Shown piece by piece: positions 45,429 to 55,400 of a DNA stretch of 64,000 nucleotides; position 1 is the stretch's first letter, and the number at the start of each line of letters is the position of its first letter. The stretch comes from Neofusicoccum parvum (lineage: Eukaryota > Ascomycota > Dothideomycetes > Botryosphaeriales > Botryosphaeriaceae). Made by a program: the position numbers and the translations under genes. Location: positions 434,001 through 498,000 of the forward strand of contig CP087217.1 in assembly GCA_020912385.1 (NCBI GenBank), in the 5' to 3' direction. The notes beneath the pieces are model-generated. The model had not been told where the DNA came from. It saw only the letters and a list, made by a program, of their open reading frames with translations, and searched no databases.

Positions 45429-47532
45429 ATGGCCTCTGGACAGTCGCTCCAGCAGCAGGCTCACGCTCTCCACCCTCGCCTCAAGACCCTAATCAACAAT
45501 GACTTGAAGGAAATATGCAGGTCAGAAGAGCTGCCTGTCTCCGGCGTCAAGGCAGCGTTGCAAGAGCGCATTATCGCCCGTAAGATATTCCTTCGAGCAC
45601 CGTCGAGCGCCTGCACGCGCGAAGCCTGCTAACCCGTCTCTGCTGTGACCCAGACCTCGACCGCTACGTGCAGCGTGGTGATGCTGCCGCCGTGTCCCGC
45701 ATCCGCTATCGTATCCACAACCACGGCCGAACACCCCCGGCCACGCCTCTGCAACCCCCGCTGCCCGACTACCCCGACTCCGTCTCGCCCGTCAACTCGG
45801 TCAACATGCCGAACCACCATCGACAGGCGCCCGTGATGAATCTGCCGCCGCGCCCGCGCGCCCCCATGTACCAGCGTACGTGCTCTGCAGCACTTCCGTG
45901 GAGGATCATACTGAGTAGGACACAGCCCGCTTCCAGTTCAAGGAGAGCCCCTTCTATGAGATCCAAGAGGCGTTGGCCCCAACGCTCGAGCTCCAGGGTG
46001 AGTCGCTCCATTCTTGGCTCTGCCAGACGACAGCCCGAATTGACGCGCTCCAGTTTTGCCGAACAACCGCACCAGCACGCAGACGACGATCTCGTTAACA
46101 CAAGACCTGGCGGCTCGATTGAAGTCGGACAATTCTATGCGGGTGATGCTATTCTCGGCGGCGGATCCTGTCCTCGGGCCCTACGCAGCCGCGGATATTG
46201 CTTTCCCCCACCAGCTGGAGGTGAGGCTTAATGGAGATGAAGTGAAGTCAAACTTCAAGGGCCTCAAGAACAAGCCAGGCTCGACGCGGCCAGCAGACGT
46301 CACAGAGTTGGTCCGCAAGATCGCGAGCTACCCAAATAACCTCCAGGTCACCTACGCTTTGACGCAGAAGGCGAGTGCAAGGGTAAATTCTCTCAAAGGC
46401 ACATGACATGCCGTGCGCCTCAGGGCATTTTCCAAACTCCCCCTCCGCCAATCGGTGCGCTGTTACTAATTCTCACCCAGAAATTCCACATGGTCATCTA
46501 TCTTGTGCGCAAGCACTCGGTTTCGGAACTCGCGCAACGCATAGGCATGGTGTTCACCAAAGAACGAGTCATGGGCGAGAGTATGTTTCACCCTCACTTT
46601 CAAAATTGGCTTAATCTGACACCAATTCAGTGATAACTCGAGCTCAAGATCCGGACATTGTGATTGAGTCTCAGGTTGTCTCACTTAGGGATCCTGTAGC
46701 CGGTATCCGCATACAAATGCCGTGTCGCTCCACCATTTGTTCGCACAATGAGTGCTTCGACGCTACGTCGTTCCTTCAGCTGCAAGAGCAAGCGCCCACT
46801 TGGACATGTCCCATTTGCAGCAAGTCGGTCAGCTACGAAGCGCTCGCTGTGGACAGGTTAGTATTCTTACTTATGAAGGTGACAACGTACTGATTAGTTG
46901 CCAGATACATGCAAGATGTTCTTGACAAAACCTCGTCGTCAACTGATCAAGCCAGGATCTATCCAGATGGCACGTGGTCTCCGGGAACAGCAGACAAAAC
47001 AAAGAGTGCGGACGCGAGGCAGAGTAATGGTGGATCCAGAAACGGGGCACCAGCGAACGACGACAGCGACGACGACCTGGTGGAGATAGCGGCTCCTCCC
47101 AACATGAAGAAGGAGGAGTCTACGACACCGCTCCACAATGTCAACACGCCGCCGGTCTCGTCTCGCGAACCTTCGACAGCTTCGGCTGTTCCAGGGAGCA
47201 GCCGTGGGAAGCGCAAGCAGGAAGTCATCGACTTGACTTTGAGCGATGACGATGAGCCTCCTCGCCCAGCCAAGAGGACAAACAGTGCCTATAGTACGCC
47301 CAATAGTCTTCCAGACCGTCCATTCCGTCCGCCCATGGCGCATAATGCGTACCCTACCCACACGCCGGCCCCGGTGACCCCTTCCAATCATCATCATGAT
47401 CAGGCAGCTAATCGTCCACCAAATTCACTAGGCCCGCCCATGGCTTCCCGGCCTAGGCATTCAGTGAACGGAAACTACAGCACGCCCAACAATCATTTCT
47501 ATGACGGCTGGTACCAACCCCGTACACGCTGA
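45429..47532 (+). CDS. Siz/PIAS-type SUMO E3 ligase
   Basis: Seven exons: 45429-45579, 45654-45875, 45926-45997, 46054-46382, 46481-46580, 46631-46856 and 46905-47532, joining to 575 residues. Domains in order: a SAP-type DNA-binding helix pair at about residues 15-50 (LKTLINNDLKEICRSE..VSGVKAALQERI), a PINIT domain at about 130-290 (FKESPFYEI; ADPVLGPYAAADIAFPHQLEV), and an SP-RING zinc finger with Cys323, Cys328, His330, Cys333, Cys351 and Cys354. In the tail, EVIDLTLSDDDE (from residue 473) is a textbook SUMO-interacting motif next to an acidic patch. Such enzymes move SUMO from Ubc9 to chromatin and septin substrates. Exon 4 may instead end at a GC donor at 46370, removing four residues and giving the family-like TQKKF join. 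The product is nuclear by inference. Confidence 0.92.
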
Positions 47533-48459
47533 CAAATGCACGGCACTCAACACACACCCGCCATACTTGCAGCCACCTCCGGTGCAACGACAATTTTCGG
47601 GACAACACTTCTCCCTCTTGCTCGATGCTCAGGTCGCGCCATCTGAAGACCAGCGTCACGAGCTCGAGTGGCATCCCCCTGACGGCAAGGGAAAGGGACT
47701 CTTTTGCTGTCCATGTATCTTCTTGCTTCATCATTTCCTTGATTGCACAGCACAGCGTGGTGTTTACTAAAGCTTTTGATACCTTGCAGGAGAGGTCTTA
47801 TTTCTCTCCTCTTTTCGGGAAAGAAAACGGTTCGGGTTTCTGGGACTGGGCTGGGATATGGTGCTTGAATTTCTTCCATTTTTTGTTTGCGACGGAGAGA
47901 ACATGAAGCATGGCGTTTTTCTCCATCCGCATTTGCGGCGGCACACGGTGCAAACAGACTACAGATGAGACTATAAGATTAAAAAGCAACGTGGGAGTTT
48001 CTCTGCTTCCTTGGTGTCTTTTCTTTGTCCTTGCTTGTGTATAGCGAGCTTCGATTTCCTTTGTCTGCCCTGCGTGTTGAATGTTCGTGAGCTTGCGGGC
48101 GTGATGGGATGTGACGGGGCCTCTAGATGACGGCGTATTGAGATTGGCGATGATGATGAACGTGCCGGTAGGTCCGAGAGATGCTGGAAACGAAGACAGA
48201 TTACGCCGGTGCCGAAAGCATGGCACGTCCATGCGTGATGGAAAGAAGACAAGTAACAGCGATGGCATGGACAAGAGTTGCAGACAACAAGGAAGACGGG
48301 TGAAGAGACAGGAAAGACGAGCACAACGTTGGCGAAAGCGACATCAACATGACGAGGATGAGCGGAGTGACAAGGACGACAGCAGTGGCAGCAACAACAG
48401 CGCATCAAGAACGAAGGCGGCGGCAAGCAAAACACTACGGACCCTGAACCCGAAGCCTC
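47533..48459. other. Intergenic region, no gene seen
   Basis: It holds the SUMO ligase 3' end and about 0.5 kb of purine-rich DNA (GA-rich from 48160 to 48440). No convincing coding frame. Confidence 0.5.
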
Positions 48460-48460
48460 T

Positions 48461-48470
48461 CTTATATAAA
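48461..48470 (+). promoter_or_regulatory. TATA box upstream of the RNA candidate
   Basis: CTTATATAAA lies about 55 bases before the first base of the proposed terminal helix at 48520. The TATA plus a downstream T-run is the arrangement of several Pol III RNA genes with external promoters. Confidence 0.4.
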
Positions 48471-48519
48471 CCCAGACAGCGAGACTTCCTCCAATCCCAC
48501 ATGGCTGGCTTAACGAACT

Positions 48520-48883
48520 GAAGGCTTGTTTAAAATCAAGTGTACTGCGAGACCGCCTGTGGTCGCCGGGCATTGCCCCTTTGGGTAACAGCATAACCGG
48601 TAAGCCAAGGTGCAGCAGCCTCACATCGGCGGGTCCCTCCCCCGGTGGGTGACGCTGCCTGCGTAACGATCTTGGAGTGGGTTCCAAAATCCAACGAGGC
48701 TTCTGGTCGCGGGGTAATACCCGTGGGCCGGCGTTGGCAGCCGAGCGTCGTTCTCCGTCCAGCACGGGGGGCGCCTGCATATCGGTTAGAGGTTTTCAGC
48801 AGCCCATCCATTGAAAAGATGGGTGGTCGTCGGCACTCGACCTTCGGGTTGATCGAATACTGAGGCGTAAACATGGGCTTTCC
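48520..48883 (+). ncRNA. Candidate structured RNA, family unassigned
   Basis: No protein fits this stretch, but both ends pair: GAAGGC (48520-48525) with GCTTTC (48877-48882), and TGTTTA (48527-48532) with TAAACA (48868-48873), closing a segment of about 360 nt. Inside are compact hairpins: a C(UUCG)G tetraloop on a six-pair stem at 48837-48852, a CCCATC/GATGGG stem near 48803-48823, a GGGCATTGCCC hairpin near 48568, and a pairing of GACC with GGTC near 48551. A TATATAAA lies upstream, and T-runs follow at 48884-48887 and 48892-48897. Size, terminal helix and signals recall Pol III RNAs such as RNase P or RNase MRP RNA, but I could not identify their conserved blocks, and SRP and U3 landmarks were not found. 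Ends are approximate. Confidence 0.4.
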
Positions 48884-48897
48884 TTTTGCTCTTTTTT
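48884..48897 (+). terminator. Possible Pol III termination T-runs
   Basis: TTTT at 48884-48887 and TTTTTT at 48892-48897, directly after the 3' arm of the proposed terminal helix. Consistent with Pol III termination if the RNA candidate is real. Confidence 0.4.
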
Positions 48898-51283
48898 CTT
48901 TGGTGTACTACTAGTATCTCCCTACTACTCATCGTCACTTCTCACGCCTACCCGCCTACCTCATTATTTAGTATATTTGCCCGCTGTTCCCTGCAACCGT
49001 CACTCGTCCATTCATATCCTTACCGGAAACCCTACCCACTCAGATCGTTGTCGTAAGTGTCACACACACCGCCGAGTCACCGCCTGCTTCTTCGCATTAC
49101 ATCCCTCGTCGTCCCCGCTCCGCTCATCTACTTACTACCTCATCGACCCGCTCGCCGTCGACTACCAACCTGGCAAACTCTTTCTACAACTCGCGACTAT
49201 CTTTCCCCCGGCGGTCGCTTCGTATGTACACCCACATTATTAATGCCAATCCGACTACGCCTGACTTCGACGTTTCTCCTAACGACGGCCGCACTCTCGA
49301 TCACCACTCCCGCCTCCTCCCCTCACCTACACTCTCCATAGTTGTATCTTGCTTCCGGTCCGCTCCTCGTCTGCCTACCACTCGAACGGTGCTGGCTATC
49401 AACTCCGCCTACACGCGTACTGTCTCTCGCTCCGCACAAGCCCATCGCCGCCGCCAATCGCCGCCGCCAATCGCCGCCGCCATCACCATCACCATCACCA
49501 TCACGCAACCGACCCGGTTCGCACGGTCGCATCCACTGCCTGGAATAAAGTGAGGGTCGTCGCAGCCGTTTCCCCTATCCTTACCAGCGAGTTGGCATAC
49601 ACCACGGTCAAATCTACACCCGAGACCGCAAGTCTTACGATCCGGCAAATACAATGGCTCCCTCTAGCGTGCCAACTGGATGACGGAGTGATCCCTAATG
49701 CAGGATTCGAGAGCCTCTGGAACGCGCTGCTACGGTGATCACGGCAGACGGAAGTGTCCAGCCTACGGGGCCCGTGGTGGTTACAAGTACTGCGGAGTAG
49801 ATGGACAACATTCAGTCTGGTGCGGCAGGCCTGCGGCGCGATATAGCGAGGACAGCGCTAAGGCCGGCGTGTGTCAAACCATCCGGACGACGCGCGAGGT
49901 CCGCTGGCAAAAAGGCGGGGCTCGACGCAGCTTTAGCAATACGATGTCTGGCAGAGGACCTCGAGTGCCGCTGCGGCAACGGCGCTGCGGCCTGACTCTA
50001 CGCCGCACGCGGAAGAAAGACGTCAAGCATATCGAGACTTCAAACTTCTTCAGATCAGCCCAGGACTGAAAGGCGTCGTCTTGTAGGAGTACTGTTGGCT
50101 TGAGAAGAGATGCTTGGAAGGAAGATGTGCGGAAAGAGAAGAAAGGAAGGTGAAAGATGAAGATTAAGCTCACGACTCACCTTTGTGACCTGATCATCTA
50201 AGTTTGTCTCCTCTTCTCTCTCCTTCCCATCTCCGGAGCTTCTACGCCACATATCCATAATCTCAGGCTTTCCAGACTAATCTCGAACATAAGAAAAGTT
50301 GGGCGTCAAAGTCTTGAGTGGGATGTGGCTTTGCATACCAAAGGACATAAGAGTCCATAGAGACGCTAAAGAAGATCATACTTCTCTAACAACAGGGGAC
50401 GCTTCCGTGATATGTCGCGATTAGATGCGGTAGCGCACAGCTTTCCGTGCTCTCGTCGATAATTACTCACATACGCCGCAATCACAAGGCATTCATGCAT
50501 GCGTAAAGTTGTTCAAATCAAGTATTAAACGATTGTAGTGATGCAGCAAATACTCGCCGGTATTAAAATAGGTATAATATATACATGCACAAAAGTGGTG
50601 GTGTTGAAAGAAAGGTGAAGAAGTGCCGAATCTCGCGGAAACAAAGGGTGGGGGTACCACCTCTTCTCTCCTTGCTTGTAGCTAGAGCTGGCTTTTGTGT
50701 GATGGTTGAGTACCATGTGATTTTCCTTTTGTGATAAAAAAGTGAAGTTCCCTGCAACTGTGAAAGTGAATGGAGGGTGCACAAGACTATGCCCTCTGCC
50801 CCATTCCTTCCTTTTCCATTCCCGTTTCCCCAAACCGTACAGAAGCCCTTTCCCGGGATCGGCTTCGTTAATGATGATTTCCTTCACCATTCCTTACATG
50901 CATCTTTCTCTTCTTCTCCAACCGGATGTGGCAGTGAAAGAAAATAGAAAGGTAGGTAATTAGGGGATGGTTCCATCGATGTGATGGTGAACCTTCCATG
51001 AGCCACATTCGCCAAGCAGACAACTCGGCGAAAAAGCTCTCAAAGTGCTTTTTCCTTCTTTTGCATGCGCTTGATGGCCCTGAAACCCAAATTCCCAAAG
51101 TGTCGTAAATCGTTAACTCCCAAAAGCCGTAGAAATTACAGGTATAGTTTGTTGAATCAGGTGTGGGGCGGGGGCGCATGGCACGAATAAGAAAAAGCCT
51201 TGTTGCCCGATGCTAGAGGGGGGAGGGTGCACTGTGGCAATGTGCTCGCTGCCTGCCTTCCACATCGGGATGCAAGATGCCGC
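48898..51283. other. Intergenic region with a possible unresolved gene
   Basis: From about 48975 to 49553 one plus-strand frame stays open for nearly 195 codons in CT-rich DNA, and 49349-50069 has further plus-strand frames, one with an eight-histidine run from a CAT/CAC repeat at 49480-49504. I could not join these into a credible gene, and CT-rich DNA is naturally stop-poor. 50.1-51.28 kb is AT-richer and shows nothing except the ERG3 3' flank. Confidence 0.35.
49480..49504. repeat. CAT/CAC triplet tract
   Basis: A short run of ATCACC units following several CGCCGC(CAAT) units. Simple-sequence DNA; it encodes polyhistidine in one frame and Ile-Thr repeats in another. Confidence 0.7.
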
Positions 51284-52457
51284 TTACTGCTGCTTCTTGG
51301 CTGCGACTGGGTCAGGGTCGTATTGGCGGTCGTCCTCGCCTTCGACTTCCTTGACGATGCGCTCCATCTCCTTGCTCTGCTTCTCCCACTCGGAGTGTGC
51401 CATCTTGAGCTCCTTGCGGAACAGCTCGTCGTTGGGCTTGCGGTAGGAACCGCCGAGGCGATCCCAGAGGGTGGTGTACTGTCCGTAGTTGTAGTTGAAG
51501 TAGAGACTGTGGTTGCAAGGTCAGACGCTGAATTTCTTCTGCGATCAATGGGCAAAACTTACTGGTGCATTGTGTGGCAAGCAGCACCGTTGATGATGGG
51601 GCTCTCAGCCACATACTCGCCATCGTGAATCATGACGGTCCAGATGTTGACGAAGGCGAAGAGCGCAACGTACGCGAACTTCTGGAGCGGGAATATGAAG
51701 GGGAAGATGTGGTAGGGCAGCGACTGGGCAAATCCGTCAAGCGGGTGGAAGGCGTGGCTGGCGTACGGCGACGGCATGATCCACTTGTGGTGCGGCTTGT
51801 GCAGATGCTTGTAGACCTTGGGGTGGTGCAGCCAGCGGTGGATCCAGTAGATGCAGAAATCGGTGAAGATGATGAAGAAGGGGAACTGGATGATGTTGTA
51901 CCACATGCCAGGGCTATCCTCAGTGGCGTCGTACATCTTGCTGTATCCGCGGACCTCGGCGACGAAGAAGGGCACGGTGAAGAAGCCCATGACAGGCATG
52001 GCGCGCATGGCCTGAGCGATCTCCAGGGAGATCTGGTTCTTGAGGTATTTCGGGTGCGCGAAGGTGGCCTTATCGAAGACGAAGACGTAGGAGAAGGTCG
52101 CGCAGGCGAAGTAGACGACCAGACCGAAGATCCTGTCCCAATTGTGTCAGTCCACCGTCAGGCGCGTCAATTGGAGTTCGGCGCGTACCAGGTAATCAGG
52201 AACAGCGTCAGAGCCTGGCGGTACATGTTGTCGCGCGCCCAGCTGCTCATGTACGCGTAGTCCGAGGGCGGGAACGACAGGTACTGGCTCGCCGGCTCCC
52301 ATTGATATGTCTGGGCTGGCGAGGGCATCTCGGGGATGGCCGAATGGGTGGCATTGGAGGCGGCGGCCTTGCCCAGATGCGCGACGGGCGACGGCAGGGC
52401 GAAGGCGTAGAGGTAGTCGAAGAGGTAGGTGTCGAAAGCCTCGAGAACGACGTCCAT
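51284..52457 (-). CDS. ERG3: ERG3, sterol C-5(6) desaturase
   Basis: Three minus-strand exons: 52189-52457, 51563-52132 and 51284-51506, joining to 353 residues. The enzyme introduces the C-5 double bond of ergosterol in the ER membrane, using a di-iron centre, oxygen and cytochrome b5. All three histidine clusters are present: HRWLHH (His188, His192), HKPHH (His201, His204, His205) and HTMHH (His276, His279, His280); the last is split by the second intron and restored by splicing. Four hydrophobic segments flank them. The C-terminal 40 residues are charged and end KKQQ, consistent with a cytosolic ER-retention tail. The preferred ATG at 52457 gives the usual family N terminus; an upstream in-frame ATG would add 28 residues. 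Loss of this gene alters azole and polyene response in fungi. Confidence 0.95.
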
Positions 52458-55400
52458 GGCTGCGGGTGGTGGCGACCGGGCGCCCGTCACAGAAACTTCG
52501 CAAAAGAGGAGCGGTGGAGGTTGCGCAGGACAATGGCGCACAAAAACGTGTAAGGGGCTTAGGCGCGTCGCTGGCGGGCGGGATCCTTGGATTGGGGCTT
52601 TCTGGACGCCGGATGCGCGATCAGATAAGGGACGGGCGGCGCTGGAGCTGGGCAGCAGCAGGAGGCGGTATTATTGTAGGTGGAGAAGCGAGACCGGCAG
52701 CTCCGGGGCGGTGGGCGAGGGAGATTATTCCATGAAAGCTGGTCGCGCGGGAAAACCGCAGGTGGGCGCCAGGCCGCCGTTGATGCGCTGAAATTGGACC
52801 CTGGGGCCCCCGCTAAGGCCGCGATGCGCGCGGCCATTGGCTGGCGCCCGCCAGTGCTCGGCCGCCGCGGGCTTAGCGCCACCACGGAACTTTGAGAGCC
52901 GGCTCATCTGATGATTGTGGCCAGGTACCGATCAGAATGGCCTGGTTCTCTCGCACACAACGCCTGATCGCGAGCGGCGCCGCTGCCTCTGCATACAAAG
53001 ACGCGCTGCTGCCCGCCGGCCCACGAGTCGCCGCCGCCGCCGCCGCCGTCGCGGGGCTCCAGACGCGCGCCCGCCAGCGCCGCACACGGCCCTGCGCCGC
53101 CACGTCCAAATAAGCTGCGGCGGCCTGAGCTGCTCAACAGGCTCCACGTGACGTAACAGCGCGCGGCGAAGTCGGAGAGAAATGAAGCAGTGATGAACTG
53201 TCGCCGCGCTTGGTCAGCAGCCAAGCCGCTGATGGCAATGCTCTCCGCGCGGCCGCAAGCCGTGCCCCTTTTCGAGCCGGCGTGCGACAACGGCAGCGCG
53301 GTGGTGGAGCGTGGAGCTGGCCGCTGTCCATTGCTCAGCCCTGCGGCCCTGCGGCGGCGATGCGGCGCGGCGATGACGCCGCACGATCCGGATCAGATAA
53401 GATACGGCGCGGGCTCGGAGAGCTTCAGTCGGTGTCGCTGGAGCTGGCGATGCGCGCAGGCCGTGGGCCGGGGCGTCCGCGGGGCTGGGCCGCCGCTTCC
53501 TAACTTCTTAACGTCGTCGGCGCCCGCAAAGAACGCGCGCAACCGCCTTCCGCGCTCTGCACGCAATTGTCGCTCTCCACAGCCCCCCGTGCCTCTGCGC
53601 GCCATCTGCCAGGAACACCCAGCTTCCAGCAGCACAAGCATCATGTGCCCTGCCCCAGGGCCCTCGGTCTCCGTCGGGCCCAGCCTCGCCCGCTCGGCCT
53701 AGCGAGCCAGCCTGGCCCGCCCACCGCGGCCGCATGCACGCTCGACTGGCTGCAACGCTCCCACCACGCAGCCGCCGTTGTGCCACGGCGATGCGAGATG
53801 CCCTCCCGTCGCCAGATCGGCAGCGCCACCGCGCGCAACAAGAGCCCAAAGATGAGGCTGCCCTCGCCTCCAACCCCGATCGCCGCTGCCGGCCAGCTTT
53901 ACCGCGGCGAGTGAGGCTTGCTCGCGACCTGCCCGCTACCGTCAAACTGGAGGGGTCACCCCTCGACCAAGACGACCGCCGCCGTGTCATCGTGCGTGCA
54001 ACTGCTCCCAGCAGCCTGCGCACGCTTCGCAAGCCTCCTGCCGTGCCACTAGCTGCGTTCTCGACGGACCCCACGCCGGGCCTGTCACTCGCCGGCTCTG
54101 CTTCGTTAGCCACACCGCCGGGGGTGCCATATCGCCTGCCCTCCGCCGTGCCCTTAGCCACGCCTGTTACCTAACCGTCTATCTAGCCGCCTGGCCTTCG
54201 ACCCCCAACCGCAGCCTCCCTACAGAGCAGGTACACCCGGGTGCGAACTCACCGCTTGGCGCCACACCCGCCTGCGATTGGGCGGCCGGGCCTCGAGAAT
54301 TGCGCCAGATCTGGCAAGGCAACCTAAACTTTATTCTCCCGCCCAGCGAGCTAATCTGCAGTCCCGGCGCTGGGGTTCCGCATGGCAGGTGACCGCCAGC
54401 GCACACGACGGCGGACGAGAGCTACCGTCGGCGGCCGGCAAGCAGAGCTCTCGCTGCCCGCCCGCGAGCAGGATGCGCACCGGATGCTGCCGCGGGACGA
54501 AGGCGCCAAACGGGAGATCCGACAGACTGGGCACTGGAAGAGCTAGGCGACCTTGGCCGTGTGACGCGCTGAGGTTGCGCGTGAGGCGCGAGTCTGCCTG
54601 CCCCTCCGCTGAGCGTCCCAGGATTTGGCCGCCGCCAACGGCAGCAGCAGCAGCAGCAGCCGCCGCAGCAATGTCGGCCGCCCGCATCGAAGCTGCGGAG
54701 CATGTTTGGAAAATAGCCTGTGGTGGCACCGGTCGAGCGTCCAGATCCCGTTTACCCGTCTACGCTCAGCATTGGCTGAGATTGCCATCCCCAAACCTGG
54801 CTGCCGGGTCGCGAGCGACCTCTGGCGCTCCGAGCGGGGCGCGGTAAGCGTGCTGTGTCACCCTCCCCTTTCGCTGCTGCGCGCTACGAAAGCGGCATCC
54901 ATACCGCTGGTCTGGGTCCATCCCTAATACCGGTTGTCGTCTTGCGCGTGCTTGCGCCTGCAGCGCTGTTGTGTCGCGATGCCTTCGGTGTCATGCATCC
55001 TTTTCGGCGAGCACGACAGCCAGCACATCAACCGCACTGCATGCCCCGACGCTTGCCTGGCCCGCTGCAGCCTGCAGCCTGCAGCTCATCAGTCCGTTCC
55101 CTGGTATTCAGTAATGTAAATGTTTCAGACTGGGTCGAGCTTTGCAGGCGACGTACATGGCCTGCAGAATGAAAGCACACCCCCGTCCTTCTGCCAGGAA
55201 AAGACCCAAAGTACAACCGCCAAAGTGCCGGGATGACGATGTTTGCACCGGCAAGAAAAAAGTGGATACGGGCATTGTTGCTTCGACGCGCTTGAGTGCC
55301 AGGCAGGGGCCAGGCACTAAGGCATTTGAGCAGGCAAATCCCAGGTATACCAGCAGCAAACAGCGCACAGCTTCCGCGCCGCCCTCCAGCCACCTCTCCA

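Noticed and set aside
48531..48545. Resemblance of ATCAAGTGTA to U2 snRNA
   Set aside because: The invariant GTAGTA branch-recognition sequence does not follow, and the other U2 landmarks are missing.
48536..48874. 112-codon minus-strand frame over the RNA candidate
   Set aside because: No family resemblance, no upstream signals on that strand, and the plus-strand hairpins and T-run explain the segment better.
53508..54161. 217-codon minus-strand frame
   Set aside because: Gly-, Arg- and Ala-rich with no domain and fully overlapped by plus-strand frames in GC-rich DNA.
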